This document shows positions 9,601 to 18,581 of a stretch of DNA of 64,000 nucleotides, one piece after another. Origin of the DNA: DATNPX01 sp036702975 (GTDB lineage: Bacteria > Cyanobacteriota > Vampirovibrionia > Obscuribacterales > Obscuribacteraceae); NCBI GenBank assembly GCA_036702975.1, contig DATNPX010000043.1:1-64000 (forward strand), read 5' to 3'. Position 1 is the first letter of the stretch. Each line of letters opens with the position of its first letter. Made by a program: the position numbers and the translations under genes. The notes beneath the pieces were generated by a model. The model did not search any database, was not told where the DNA came from, and worked only from the letters and a program-made list of their open reading frames with translations.

Positions 9601-12600
9601 AGCTTCTTAGATAGAGGTGTGCTGCGTGCCTACAAAGCGCGCATACAGTTTGCAATAAGCACAATCAAATTGTGGACTCACGACATCCCGTCTGCAATTA
9701 AGGGGCTTTATCCGGCGATTCGCAGTGGCACTGAATCTGGGGATCGGTTGTACGCCGCAATTTGTTCTATCTGCGTCTGGAACTATTCGTTCTTTTCAGG
9801 TGTGCCGCTGGATGATTGGCACCAGTTGCGCACGAAGCTTCTCAACGAGCTGTTTGGAAGTGGCGCAGATTTTTTCTTATACTACGGCAAAGTGATGGAG
9901 CGTGCAGTCTGCGGTATTTCTAGCAAAATTGGGGTGACCGCTGTACCTCACATACCAGATGTGGAATTTGAACAAGCGATTGTCCTCTCCGTTGTAAAAA
10001 CGGCTTACTTTGCCGTCAAGGTTCAAACTCAATACATCATGGGTGACTATGAATCAGCTGTTGCGACAGGTCGTAGATCTGCAGCTGTTTTTAGTAGGTT
10101 TCGCAACTGGATTAGTGAAGCAGAGTACGGATATTACCATCTGCTTGCTTTAGCGGCTCATTATACTGAAGCCTCTGCGGATGAGCGGAAAGAATATTTG
10201 GAGCTAATCACTGTCCACGTAAATCAATTGAAGCGGTATGCTGAACATAACGCATGCAATTTCCAAAGCAAATATGCGCTTGCAGCAGCCGAACTGGCAA
10301 GAATAACTGATTGTCCGTTGGATGCTGAGCGGTTGTATGAAGAGTCCATCAGTTTGGCATATCAAAATGGTTTCGTACAGCTGGAAGCAATTGCAAACGA
10401 AAGCGCCGGTCGATTCTACCTGGCTCGTGGCATGAAGACTGCCGCCATTGCTTATTTCAGGGAGGCTCGGGCTTGTTATGCCCGCTGGAACGCCGATCTT
10501 AAGGTCGCGCAACTAGATAAGCTTTATCCTGAGTTGCAAGAGCATCAGGAGAAGGCGCGTTCTCTCGACATGTTAACTGTGTTCAAGGCGGCGCAGGCAA
10601 TCTCGAAAGAGACAACTCTCCATAAGCTATTAGAAACGCTGATGCGTGTGACTGTGGAGGCTGCTGGTGCGCAACAGGGAGTTTTGTTGTTGCAGCAAAA
10701 TGATGAATTGGTTGTTCGAGCTTGTGGTGGCTCTTTGCGACATGACACAAGTATTGACTCATTGGGAAAGGGTACGACACAAAATGTTGTCATCGAAGAA
10801 GTGCCCCTCAATGAGTTTTCATCGCTGCCTATATCAGTAATTAACTATGTGCGGCGCACTCAAGAAACTGTTGTGATTGACGATGCTCTGCGTGAATCTG
10901 TCTTTGCCAATGACCCGCATTTTAAAAAGACCAGTACACGTTCTGTCCTCTGTCTTCCGATAATTAAGCAGTCTAAGCTCGTGGGTCTTCTCTATTTGGA
11001 AAACTCACTTACGCCGAGAGTATTTACGACAGAACGCATCGATCTCCTGCATTTGCTGTCCTCTCAAATTGTCACCTCTTTAGAAAATGTGGTGCTGTTC
11101 GAAGCGGTACGTCTTCGCGAAGAACAGTTTCGCCTCAGCTTTGAAATGGCGGCTGTCGGCACTGCTCAGTATGATCTCGCCACTGAGAAATTTAGCCGAG
11201 TAAATCAAAAGCTTTGCGAAATTACCGGCTATTCCGAAGCGGAATTGTTGGCGATAGCTCCGACCGAACTTGTACATCCGGATGATCGACAAGAAACTGT
11301 CGCCATGTTTTTACAGGCGTCAGCAGAAGGCGTGCGCGAATCGGTGCTGCAAATGCGCTCCATTCGCAAGGATCGGCAGACTATCTGGGTGCAATTGAAT
11401 GGAGCTTTTGTACGGGATGCTTCTGGGCAGGCAATTAGTTTCCTTTGCGTGCTGCAAGATATCACAGCGCGGTTGCAAGCAGAAGAATCGTTGAAAACTT
11501 GGAACCTGGAACTTGAAAAACAGGTAAATGAGCGAACCGCAGAACTCGAGCAGGCAAAACTGGTTGCTGAGGCAGCAAATCGTGCGAAGAGCGAGTTTGT
11601 GGCTAATATGAGTCATGAAATTAGAACTCCAATGAACGCTGTTATCGGCATGAGTGATTTACTTAATCGCACCTCTCTTACGGTTAGTCAGCAGGACTTC
11701 GTTCAAAGCATTCAGAACTCGGCTCAATGTTTGCTTGATCTGATAAACGATATTCTTGATTTTTCCAAAATCGAAGCAGGCAAGCTTGAACTTGCGGCCA
11801 CCGACTTTGATCTCCATTCGCTAATTGAGAGTAGTGCAGAGCTTTTAGCTGAAACAGCCCACAAAAAGGGCATCTCACTTATGAGCTATATTGCGCCTGA
11901 AGTGCCAGTAATGGTTCATGGAGACCAAGCGCGGATACGTCAGGTGCTGCTTAATTTGCTAAGTAATGCCAATAAATTCACCGCCGGTGGTGAAGTGACT
12001 TTGTCCGTAGCTGCAGATTCGCTAGTTGAAGATAAGAGTGTTGTGTACTTTGTCGTACACGATACAGGGATTGGAATGAACGAAACAGCCCTGGCTCGGC
12101 TCTTTACTCCGTTCTCGCAAGCTGATGGATCGATTACCCGCAAATACGGTGGTACTGGACTGGGATTGTCTATCTCCAAACGGCTTGTGCAGTTGATGGA
12201 TGGAGTCATCTCTGTAGAGAGCGAAGAAGGGAAAGGCTCGTCATTCTCCTTCAGCGTGCCGCTAATCATTCGCTCACAGCCACAATCGACTGCTGACTCT
12301 TCCCTAGCTGGAAAAAGAGTGTTGTTAGTCAATGTTCCACCAGAAGCCGCGCGAATTATTGAATCCTACGTTACCTCCTGGAATATGAGTTGCGATACGG
12401 CAAGCAACTTCACTGATACAGATGAAGTTGTGATTGATCATGAGAACCCTTACGACTTCGTGCTCTTTGATCGGCACAATTTGGATGACTTGGTGCTAGA
12501 GCGGAGAATTCAGAAGATCCTAAAAGTCATGCCTTCTGAAATGAGCCGGCTGATTTTGCTTGGATCATCAACCCACGTCGACATGACTATGCTTCGGAAA

Positions 12601-13554
12601 ATGGGGGTCTCTTCATACGTTAGTAAGCCGTTACGACGAGCTAGGCTTCTTGATTGTTTGCTCACTGCTGATGATGGCAAAGATTCTCAGACGATCTCTT
12701 CAGTAAGCACGCAACCTTTGAAAACCCGCTTCACTGGACCTTTAATTTTGATTGCCGAAGATCAAAAAGTGAATCAGAAGTTAGCAATCTTGCAGTTGCA
12801 AGAGTTGGGTTGTTTTGCAGAAGCTGTGTCTAATGGTAGAGAGGCGGTGCGAGCTTTCGGTGAAAAGAGATACGTTTTGATCTTAATGGACTGCCAAATG
12901 CCAGAAGTTGACGGCTTCGAAGCAACTGCCGAGATTCGCCGCTTGGAACAGATTCAAGGAGCTGGTCATCGTATACCGATTATTGCCATGACCGCGCAAG
13001 CCATGTCTGGAGATCGAGAAGCATGCTTGGAAGCAGGTATGGACGACTACGTTAGTAAACCCGTCACCTCTGAGAAATTAGCCGAAGCACTCAATCGCTG
13101 GATTCCTGAAGACTACAAGGATACTGGGAAAGAACCGGTTCCAGTGCTTGATTCAGTCACTGATAACGCAACGGCTAACGTGCCGCCATCAGCGGACAAT
13201 AGACAAATTGATGATATTTTTTCGATTGAAAAATATAAGCGTAAACTGGCTGAATGGTCCACTTCTTTCGATTCATCAACTGCGTCAGAATTGATGAATG
13301 AAATCACTAATGGAATGAGGATCGCTCTTGGTGAATTGGAAAGTGCGATTAGCAAGCGAGATTTTGAAGCTTCAAAAGCAACAGCCCATAGGCTCAAAGG
13401 AATGAGTCTCCACTTTCATGTGGACGAAACAAAGAACATGAGCGTGCAAATCGAAGATGATATTAAAGCAAATGATTGGCAGTTGGCTGAACTGCACTTT
13501 CTGAAACTGAAACATGGGTTTGAGAAATTTATGGAATTGACTGAGACCGAATAA
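6700..13554 (+). CDS. giant HstK-type Ser/Thr kinase - AAA ATPase - GAF - PAS - hybrid histidine kinase
   Basis: 2284 aa. Order: Ser/Thr kinase-like domain (about 20-285; Lys47, catalytic HLDLCPSN with Asp139, DFG 158-160; the usual HRDLKP Arg and Lys are Leu and Cys), AAA/STAND-type ATPase (Walker A GYSGVGKT 342-349, Walker B VLFLDDLQWAD near 468-478), a long helical TPR-like region, GAF (about 1290-1470), PAS (about 1472-1591), coiled coil, HisKA with His1639, HATPase, a receiver lacking the acidic pair, a receiver with Asp2064 and an HPt with His2230. This is the architecture of the HstK family of cyanobacteria. It follows the ethylene-type kinase after 246 bp on the same strand and shares its tail (degenerate receiver, receiver, HPt), so the two may feed one pathway. 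No dedicated response regulator with an output domain is encoded beside them. Confidence 0.93.
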   Translation: MPTNESSAIERHPRFINYDDVVLIHRGIRHSIYRASENASGKTVALKLLLGGDHNSIKVSRLQQEYRLLKDRNISGMVKALGFWHDGNQCALAMQYAGSTTLSKLIARGPMGQEQFLRLALQLTQAISSIHRVGIIHLDLCPSNIVIDNGSGALTIVDFGTASTFSRIENSQTGPIRPAKLGSSLLYVSPEQTGRVNCPIDHRSDLYSLGAIFYEMLTGTTPFASSDPLELIHAHLSLAPVSPSVVNSTTPKILASIVLKLLAKDPDDRYQTAFGLAYDLECLQRQSVHKQLEPFRLGVRDRTPGLSSPDKLYGRSDELRLLTEAFENVIASDRAQLFLVSGYSGVGKTALVRNLYEPIAREKGFYLSGKFDQFKRDIPFATIVQAFQELIHSLLTESEDQITYWKEKLQTEIGDEIALITRILPQLELLVGKQQELPERPGPAERSRFNSVFKQFIKVFAQRAHPLVLFLDDLQWADSDSLQLIKNLIIEGSGLNLLLIGSFRDNEVGPEHALTRMFSEIAECKAPLPQILLKPLTLADLNGLVSDSLRSTVKQTEPLTKLIFEKTQGNPFFATQFLQMLYLEGLLTFDADIGLWNWDFEQIKLQKYTDNIVDLLLAKLHRLSEGARNILKMAACLGNVGDLETLMLVCQSGDDTEPLLAEAVKAGIILIQKGKYRFLHDRIQQAAYALIDDDLRPFEHLRIGRILFARMSELPAENIFEIVSHYNHGINLIHDMDERLQVAKLNCLAGKRSKLNTAYLAGLQYFSAGLFALTEENKRAEPELLFELRFEQADCLRRSDSLEQAESQFVELLSLAGTELEQATIYHMLVEIFATRRHFNRATELAIKGLSLLGIELPLDPSWRQVLREYEKVWQTIGGREIEDLIHLPAMTDRRMQCAVSILESLYPMAIEGGENFFVLCCCHIVNISLEYGNCDSSVFGYVQLGSVLPRIFDKYIEADKFGSLAESFLDRGVLRAYKARIQFAISTIKLWTHDIPSAIKGLYPAIRSGTESGDRLYAAICSICVWNYSFFSGVPLDDWHQLRTKLLNELFGSGADFFLYYGKVMERAVCGISSKIGVTAVPHIPDVEFEQAIVLSVVKTAYFAVKVQTQYIMGDYESAVATGRRSAAVFSRFRNWISEAEYGYYHLLALAAHYTEASADERKEYLELITVHVNQLKRYAEHNACNFQSKYALAAAELARITDCPLDAERLYEESISLAYQNGFVQLEAIANESAGRFYLARGMKTAAIAYFREARACYARWNADLKVAQLDKLYPELQEHQEKARSLDMLTVFKAAQAISKETTLHKLLETLMRVTVEAAGAQQGVLLLQQNDELVVRACGGSLRHDTSIDSLGKGTTQNVVIEEVPLNEFSSLPISVINYVRRTQETVVIDDALRESVFANDPHFKKTSTRSVLCLPIIKQSKLVGLLYLENSLTPRVFTTERIDLLHLLSSQIVTSLENVVLFEAVRLREEQFRLSFEMAAVGTAQYDLATEKFSRVNQKLCEITGYSEAELLAIAPTELVHPDDRQETVAMFLQASAEGVRESVLQMRSIRKDRQTIWVQLNGAFVRDASGQAISFLCVLQDITARLQAEESLKTWNLELEKQVNERTAELEQAKLVAEAANRAKSEFVANMSHEIRTPMNAVIGMSDLLNRTSLTVSQQDFVQSIQNSAQCLLDLINDILDFSKIEAGKLELAATDFDLHSLIESSAELLAETAHKKGISLMSYIAPEVPVMVHGDQARIRQVLLNLLSNANKFTAGGEVTLSVAADSLVEDKSVVYFVVHDTGIGMNETALARLFTPFSQADGSITRKYGGTGLGLSISKRLVQLMDGVISVESEEGKGSSFSFSVPLIIRSQPQSTADSSLAGKRVLLVNVPPEAARIIESYVTSWNMSCDTASNFTDTDEVVIDHENPYDFVLFDRHNLDDLVLERRIQKILKVMPSEMSRLILLGSSTHVDMTMLRKMGVSSYVSKPLRRARLLDCLLTADDGKDSQTISSVSTQPLKTRFTGPLILIAEDQKVNQKLAILQLQELGCFAEAVSNGREAVRAFGEKRYVLILMDCQMPEVDGFEATAEIRRLEQIQGAGHRIPIIAMTAQAMSGDREACLEAGMDDYVSKPVTSEKLAEALNRWIPEDYKDTGKEPVPVLDSVTDNATANVPPSADNRQIDDIFSIEKYKRKLAEWSTSFDSSTASELMNEITNGMRIALGELESAISKRDFEASKATAHRLKGMSLHFHVDETKNMSVQIEDDIKANDWQLAELHFLKLKHGFEKFMELTETE

Positions 13555-13575
13555 GAAATTTGAAAGGGATAAGAT

Positions 13576-13623
13576 CCGCCCAAATGCGCCTGGAAACAAG
13601 ACCTACATAAAGAATTTGGGCGG
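13576..13623. terminator. 10-bp inverted repeat between convergent genes
   Basis: CCGCCCAAAT at 13576-13585 pairs perfectly with ATTTGGGCGG at 13614-13623 over a 28-nt loop. It sits between the stop of the giant kinase (13554) and the stop of the convergent Gly-rich gene (13646), where a two-way terminator would be expected. There is no T tract. Confidence 0.45.
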
Positions 13624-13645
13624 TAGCCGTTGATGCTTGCGAATA

Positions 13646-14203
13646 TCAGAACCACATTGCGCGCTTACTTGCGGCTAGTGAAGCTGAACGTGGTTGCGAC
13701 GTGGCGTAGTTATGGACTACAGATGTTGCCGACAAAGCCGCGCGCCGTCTGTCATTCTCACGATTGTATGCGTCGAGGTCCGCTCCTGGTGGGGGCAAAT
13801 TGTCCATTGCCTGCTCATCACCATAACCGTAGCCATAGTTTTCGTTGCCGTAACCATAGCCGCCCCAACCCCAACCGTAGCCGCCCCAGCCAAATCGTCC
13901 AAAGCGTAGACTGTTTGCCAGCCCGCGTCCGCCCGGATGTCCCATACCCGGGCCACTGCTGGGATTGCCTGCTCCGGCGATCATGTGAGCGCCGCCCCCG
14001 GCAGATCCTCCTCCTCCAATTCCGCCGCCGGCGATACCACCGCCTGCATGACCTCCGCCGCCTCCCCCGCCCCCGCGGGCGATCGCAGCGGAAACACACA
14101 TTGTTGCAAGGCTAGCTGCCAGAAGCACAACTTGGAGTTTCCGAGAGCTCCTCTTCCTGCTCATCTTCCTAACAGAAGGAGATAATTGATTCGTTGAAAA
14201 CAT
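13646..14203 (-). CDS. secreted glycine-rich protein
   Basis: 185 aa. A basic N-region and hydrophobic stretch (about 23-41) form a signal peptide. Mature residues 44-73 are almost pure Gly with Ala, Ile and His, followed by a Gly/Tyr/Trp-rich stretch near 100-128 with GYG and GWG repeats. The rest is polar and ends in MWF. Such sequences form surface or matrix proteins, but no family assignment is possible. Two starts compete: 14203 (AGAGG 12 bases upstream) and ATG 14164, which would give a more compact signal peptide. The stop faces the giant kinase gene. Confidence 0.7.
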   Translation of the reverse strand: MFSTNQLSPSVRKMSRKRSSRKLQVVLLAASLATMCVSAAIARGGGGGGGGHAGGGIAGGGIGGGGSAGGGAHMIAGAGNPSSGPGMGHPGGRGLANSLRFGRFGWGGYGWGWGGYGYGNENYGYGYGDEQAMDNLPPPGADLDAYNRENDRRRAALSATSVVHNYATSQPRSASLAASKRAMWF

Positions 14204-14439
14204 GGTATAGCACTGCCTCTACTTAGATCTATGTACTAGAAATGGCGATTGTCGGCGCAGCCATGTTCCTATTCAAAAGAAGTTTGCTCTCGGAGATTTG
14301 AGTTCAGCATCAGGCTGGAACAGTTTTCTCACAGAGCTAGAGAGTGGTTTGTTGCCCTGACATCTTGTTGCGAGAGAACTTTTTACGCCAAAACGAGTCT
14401 ACTCTGCTTGAGTGAACAATCACGCGCCGGAGTAACGTC

Positions 14440-14649
14440 ATGAGCGGAATAAATGATCAGCACAACCCAGATCGGGAGACTAACGAAACAGCTGCCGACA
14501 TCCTAAACGAAGCTGGCTCCATCGGAGATGAGCAATGTCCAGCCTATGTCGATAAGACCGACAAAAGAGAATGGGATGGTGCCTCGACGAAAGCAAAAGG
14601 CGATCGGATAATTCCGCAACGAATCAGGGAGTTTCTCAACGGTTTGTAA
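14440..14649 (+). CDS. small hydrophilic hypothetical protein
   Basis: 69 aa, acidic N-terminal half and basic C-terminal half, no membrane segment and a single Cys. GGAG eight bases before the ATG supports translation. I recognise no family. It lies 99 bp upstream of the CPBP protease gene on the same strand. Confidence 0.45.
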   Translation: MSGINDQHNPDRETNETAADILNEAGSIGDEQCPAYVDKTDKREWDGASTKAKGDRIIPQRIREFLNGL

Positions 14650-14748
14650 GTCGAGCTCTCTCTGCAAAAGTGCTTCACCATTGCTCCCCTTGAGATTGCG
14701 TAGTAACATCCAACTGTTCCATCGTTGTCCCATTGTCATTAGTGCGTT

Positions 14749-15462
14749 GTGAATCTTCCGCCGCTACCGCAAGCCTTGGTCTCACTTTGTCTCCAGAGCA
14801 GTCTGGTTTTGGCACCGCTTTCGGTGTACGCCTGTTCGACAAAGACCGCTGGGAAAACTCTTTCCGCATACGGATTGTTTTTTCTTTGTTGCGTGTTGGA
14901 CACGGTTGTGCTATTTACTCCCCACCTGCCTTGGTTCCATGACTTAAAGTGGAACTGGCAAGGAAAGTTTTTGGAAGTCGTCGTTTTCTTGCTGCTGGCC
15001 AAGTTACTGAAATTGCCGCAGTCTGTTTCTGCACTGGTTTTGCCAAAAGAGCTGCGATGTCTAATTGTCGCTCTAGTTGTCGGAGCTTTGTTCGCGGTGA
15101 TAGATGGTTTGGGACATTCTGTAAGTATTGAGACCAAGGTATATGAATGGACGATGCCCGGATTGTCTGAGGAAATTGTGTTTCGAGGCGTAATGCTCGG
15201 TGTACTTGACCAACGACTGGGTAGACCTTGGAAAATATTGGGAGTGCGCATGGGATTAGGAGCGGTTATTACCAGCCTGATCTTTTGTCTCGCTCATGTT
15301 TTGGTTATTGATAGGGATTGGACTTTGTACTTCGATGGTAATGGGAGCTTCGAGTTACTGTGTTTTGGCTTTGCGGTGTGTTGGTTGCGTTATCGCTACA
15401 ACAGCATTGTTCCGTCCATCGTCGCTCATAATGTCTCAAACGGATTGCCGTGTGTGCTTTAG
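14749..15462 (+). CDS. CPBP-family intramembrane metalloprotease (CAAX/Abi type)
   Basis: 237 aa with several hydrophobic segments (about 40-58, 74-90, 102-120, 168-190, 200-215). The family motifs are present: EExxxR as Glu141-Glu142 and Arg146 (SEEIVFRG), FxxxH as Phe179-His183 (FCLAH) and the final His-Asn pair at 227-228 (AHNVSN). These bind the catalytic metal within the membrane. Members process prenylated proteins or peptides, or act in bacteriocin immunity; no such partner is evident here. The GTG start at 14749 is the first after an in-frame TAG at 14740, and no clear ribosome site is seen, so the start may be one of the later TTG codons. Confidence 0.82.
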   Translation: MNLPPLPQALVSLCLQSSLVLAPLSVYACSTKTAGKTLSAYGLFFLCCVLDTVVLFTPHLPWFHDLKWNWQGKFLEVVVFLLLAKLLKLPQSVSALVLPKELRCLIVALVVGALFAVIDGLGHSVSIETKVYEWTMPGLSEEIVFRGVMLGVLDQRLGRPWKILGVRMGLGAVITSLIFCLAHVLVIDRDWTLYFDGNGSFELLCFGFAVCWLRYRYNSIVPSIVAHNVSNGLPCVL

Positions 15463-15533
15463 TTAGTAAAAGACTAGGGCATCGGGATACCAAAAATCCT
15501 TGGACTCAGCGCTTCCTGAACTGGTAAAATCTG

Positions 15534-16268
15534 TTGACGACGAATAGTGTGGATACAGCCGAATATTGGTGGCACGTGAACTTAAATGGCGATATTGCGA
15601 CTGCGCAAATTGTTGATGCATGCATGCGTTTGAAAATTGAATACAAGATTGCTCCGTCTGGTATTAAGCCGGTAGGGCAAGTGTCAACAATGGTTTGCGG
15701 ACCTGTTGTTCCAGTTCGCCATTATGGCAGCGTGGATGTCTTTTTCGAGGCGCTCGAATCAGCGAAGACTCGGGGACTCCTGGTCATAGATAATGGCGGA
15801 CGCATGGATGAAGCATGTATTGGAGACTTAGTCGTTCTGGAAGCAAAAGAAGCTGGAATCAGCGCGATTTTGGTTTGGGGTTTTCATCGTGATACGAAGG
15901 ATTTGATGGAGATCGGTTTGCCGGTTTTCTCTTACGGTGCTTATCCGTCAGGTCCGAGCAGGCTGGATGTTCGGGAGCCAGAGGTCTTTTCTCTTGCTCG
16001 ATTTGGCGGCTTCACTGTTGGCCAAGATGATTTCGCATTCGCAGACCAAGATGGAGTTGTTTTTGTCGAGGCTGTACAACTAGATCGCATTTTACCGATA
16101 GCTGCATCGATTCGCGAAAAAGAAGTGAAGCAAGCAGCTGCTGCCCGGAATGGTGTCACTTTGCGCGAACAGTTTTCATTTCGCGATTATCTGAAAACTC
16201 GAGAAATAAAAGATGACTACACTTTCCGAAAGCACCTGAGTGCTATCGCAAAAGCCGTCGAAGAATGA
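15534..16268 (+). CDS. RraA-like / HMG-aldolase-family protein
   Basis: 244 aa. The core of the RraA / 4-hydroxy-4-methyl-2-oxoglutarate aldolase fold is visible: GDI near 19-21, VIDNGGRMDEACIGDL around 84-99, and the Arg-Asp pair (HRD, Arg119-Asp120) that binds metal and substrate in true aldolases, followed by a conserved LPVFSYG. A C-terminal extension of about 60 residues is rich in charged residues. Some members are retro-aldolases or oxaloacetate decarboxylases, others inhibit RNase E; sequence alone cannot separate these. The TTG at 15534 has no clear ribosome site and GTG at 15549 is an alternative. Confidence 0.75.
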   Translation: MTTNSVDTAEYWWHVNLNGDIATAQIVDACMRLKIEYKIAPSGIKPVGQVSTMVCGPVVPVRHYGSVDVFFEALESAKTRGLLVIDNGGRMDEACIGDLVVLEAKEAGISAILVWGFHRDTKDLMEIGLPVFSYGAYPSGPSRLDVREPEVFSLARFGGFTVGQDDFAFADQDGVVFVEAVQLDRILPIAASIREKEVKQAAAARNGVTLREQFSFRDYLKTREIKDDYTFRKHLSAIAKAVEE

Positions 16269-16377
16269 GCGCAGGTGTTGTTAGTGCGAACTTGAACGAG
16301 CCAATTCGTTCTGATTTGTCACGTGCTTTTCACAGAATATGGCGTTCAATAGCACAGCACTGAGGAGGATGTTGCCC

Positions 16378-17025
16378 GTGTCTACAGACCGTGTCGAACA
16401 TAAGGCTACTGCTGCTGTCGGAGAACACACTCACCTGGGTAATGCTTTAAGTGAAGTAAATCAGCAACGTCAACTCGACCACATTCAGAGTTCGAGCAAG
16501 AATCCGGAGGGACAAAAGAATTTTGACGGGCAAAATCCCCAACAAAATGGAACAATCGAACTCACTGATCCCTTTAAAAAAGCACCTACCGAAGCGACTC
16601 AAAAAGGACTTAACGGTCGTGATCTAGGGGCTGCAAAGCCTCAACCCTCCTTCGATCTTCCGCCTGCTGGCTCTGACGCAAATCCACCTGGAACTTCTTC
16701 GACTAAACATTTACGTCCCACCGACGCACCGGCGAGCACTTCTCCGAATAATACCGGACGTCCTACTGAAGCTCCTGCAGGTACTTCACCGGATAATTCT
16801 TCGCGTCCTAACGAGTCACCATCTACTTCGCCCCCGGGCGATTCAAAGACTGGCTTGCCGTCAGGTAAGACGCTAACTCCCGGCGAGACGCTGACAGATC
16901 CCAATAGAGGGGATTCCTGGAATATTCGAAACAATTGGGGCTTGCGCAATGAATCTGGACGACCACTGCCTCCGAGCAAATCTGGAGGAATCGAGGCTAT
17001 TACCGGCCAGTCTCCAGGCAGCTAA
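16378..17025 (+). CDS. Pro/Ser/Thr-rich low-complexity protein
   Basis: 215 aa from the GTG at 16378, chosen because GAGGAGG at 16362-16368 is nine bases upstream; the ATG at 16339 lacks a ribosome site and the ATG at 16369 directly abuts GAGGAGG. There is no signal peptide or membrane segment. The N-terminal 60 residues are Gln/Asn/His-rich and the middle is a chain of short repeats of the type RPTxAPAxTSPxN (about four copies). The overall composition predicts disorder. The next gene, a secreted esterase, starts 19 bp later on the same strand and is probably co-transcribed. Function unknown. Confidence 0.6.
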   Translation: MSTDRVEHKATAAVGEHTHLGNALSEVNQQRQLDHIQSSSKNPEGQKNFDGQNPQQNGTIELTDPFKKAPTEATQKGLNGRDLGAAKPQPSFDLPPAGSDANPPGTSSTKHLRPTDAPASTSPNNTGRPTEAPAGTSPDNSSRPNESPSTSPPGDSKTGLPSGKTLTPGETLTDPNRGDSWNIRNNWGLRNESGRPLPPSKSGGIEAITGQSPGS

Positions 17026-17044
17026 CTAGACAGGAGTTGACCTT

Positions 17045-18013
17045 ATGTGTCTTAGAAAAGTAATTTCCTTTTTCGCTCTGCTGCTTGCGTTTTTCGCATG
17101 TAGCTCGGTCAGAGAAAGCGCGCTCGCGGCTGGTGCTTCAACCAGTCTGCCATCCGGGAACTTCAAGCAAGAACTGGAAAATGATGGTTTGACACGAGAG
17201 TTTCTTATTCACATTCCCGCTGGCACGAAACGAAATGCACCAGTTCTAATTCTCTTCCATGGTGGCGGTGGCACCGCTCGCGGTATCGAAGCTGCTACTC
17301 ATATGGACATGCAATCAGATGCTGGTGGTTTTATCGCCGTTTTCCCTCAGGGGTATCTTAAACATTGGAATGATGGACGAACAGTTCCTGCGCGCCCCAA
17401 TACTAATGATGTTGCCTTTGTAGAGAAAATTATTCGATATCTGAAAACACAGCTGTATGTTGATCCGGCTCGAATATATGTTGTCGGATTTTCAGACGGC
17501 GGACTTTTTACCAATCGCCTCACTTACACAATTACCTCGCAGATTGCAGCAGCTGCCTGCGTTTGTGCTCCTCAAACTACAATATTGCTGCAGATGTATG
17601 GTCCATACCATCCACCGCTGCCAATCTTGTACATGCTCGGAACCAGTGATCCACAGATGAAATGGAATGGCGGGCCAATGGCTCATGGTGAGACTATCTC
17701 TGCTGACCAAACTGTTTTCGATTCTGTGGTCGCAAATCACTGCGACCGAACACCAATCGTTACTGACCTGCCAAATAAATGCACCACGGACGATAGCCGT
17801 GTCGTTCGTCTCTATTTCCCGAGCCCGTACGGCGAGACTGGAGACGATGTTGCGTTCTACAAAGTAATCGGAGGTGGCCATCGCTGGCCAGGTGGAGAGA
17901 TCAGAGACTCACCAAATCTTCCTCCTCTCGGAAACACGAACCAAGACATCGATGCTAGTCAGGTCATTTGGGATTTTGTTTCGCGCCACCACAAACCAAT
18001 GGGATGTTATTAG
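17045..18013 (+). CDS. secreted PHB-depolymerase/feruloyl-esterase-like hydrolase
   Basis: 322 aa; AGGAG eight bases before the ATG. Signal peptide at residues 1-29. The alpha/beta hydrolase features match the LpqC / esterase-PHB family: HGGGGTARG at 72-80, nucleophile Ser150 in GFSDGG, Asp202 in LGTSDPQ and His279 in GGGHRWPGG. The family cleaves short polyhydroxyalkanoates or feruloyl and acetyl esters on plant polysaccharides. Extra Cys residues may form disulfides, in line with export. It follows the low-complexity gene at 16378 closely. Confidence 0.87.
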   Translation: MCLRKVISFFALLLAFFACSSVRESALAAGASTSLPSGNFKQELENDGLTREFLIHIPAGTKRNAPVLILFHGGGGTARGIEAATHMDMQSDAGGFIAVFPQGYLKHWNDGRTVPARPNTNDVAFVEKIIRYLKTQLYVDPARIYVVGFSDGGLFTNRLTYTITSQIAAAACVCAPQTTILLQMYGPYHPPLPILYMLGTSDPQMKWNGGPMAHGETISADQTVFDSVVANHCDRTPIVTDLPNKCTTDDSRVVRLYFPSPYGETGDDVAFYKVIGGGHRWPGGEIRDSPNLPPLGNTNQDIDASQVIWDFVSRHHKPMGCY

Positions 18014-18170
18014 CAACGCTTGCTCGCTAGAGAGTTGACGCTGTTTTGATGTTGATCCGCCTATATTCAAGGAGTGCTTAGGCGCAGCATCTAATCAACC
18101 GGACTGTTGAACCGACTAGAAGTCAAAGCTGCCAAAAAGTGCAATTTCCGCAGAAAACAGAGGACTCTGT

Positions 18171-18581
18171 ATGCGATACAAAAAGATCAGGAACCGCTCG
18201 GGTTCGCTAATAATAGAAAGCATTTCCGGACTCTGCCTGATCTCCGGCAGCTTGGTTGTTTCCGCACTCTTAGTGGTTAACTCCGGTTCAATGATGTTTT
18301 ACAAAACGAAGTTGACACATATTAACTATTTGGCTGCGCAGTATGCTGCTGCACATCCTGCTGACGCAGATGTCCAGGGTAAAACGGAAGCTTATGTAAA
18401 GGAGATAATGCCTGGGTTTGGACTGACTCCGAATAACTTGACCGTCACAGTGACAGAACTGAGATTTCATGAAAATCCGGCAATTGCAGTGACGGTTAAC
18501 AACAATTTCCCAGTATTTGGTGCCAACTGCGGTATGCCATCAAGTTTGTGCTTAAAAGACACGGAAGTGGTGGCATGGTAA
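18171..18581 (+). CDS. TadE-like pilin-type membrane protein (copy 1)
   Basis: 136 aa. A basic N-terminus (RYKKIRNRSG) leads into SLIIESISG and one hydrophobic helix (about 12-37), the plan of TadE/pseudopilin-type proteins held in the membrane with the C-terminal domain outside. Two Cys in the tail (NCGMPSSLC) may form a disulfide. It overlaps the next gene and is clearly paralogous to it, sharing LVVNSG...KL..IN.LA..YAA.H..DA.. at the end of the helix and beyond. No secretion ATPase is nearby, so its export machinery lies elsewhere or it is not a true pilin. Confidence 0.65.
   Translation: MRYKKIRNRSGSLIIESISGLCLISGSLVVSALLVVNSGSMMFYKTKLTHINYLAAQYAAAHPADADVQGKTEAYVKEIMPGFGLTPNNLTVTVTELRFHENPAIAVTVNNNFPVFGANCGMPSSLCLKDTEVVAW

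Noticed and set aside
13630..14115. Plus-strand 161-residue frame opposite the Gly-rich gene
   Set aside because: It is the reverse of Gly-rich codons, giving Arg/His/Pro-rich nonsense; the minus-strand frame has a signal peptide.
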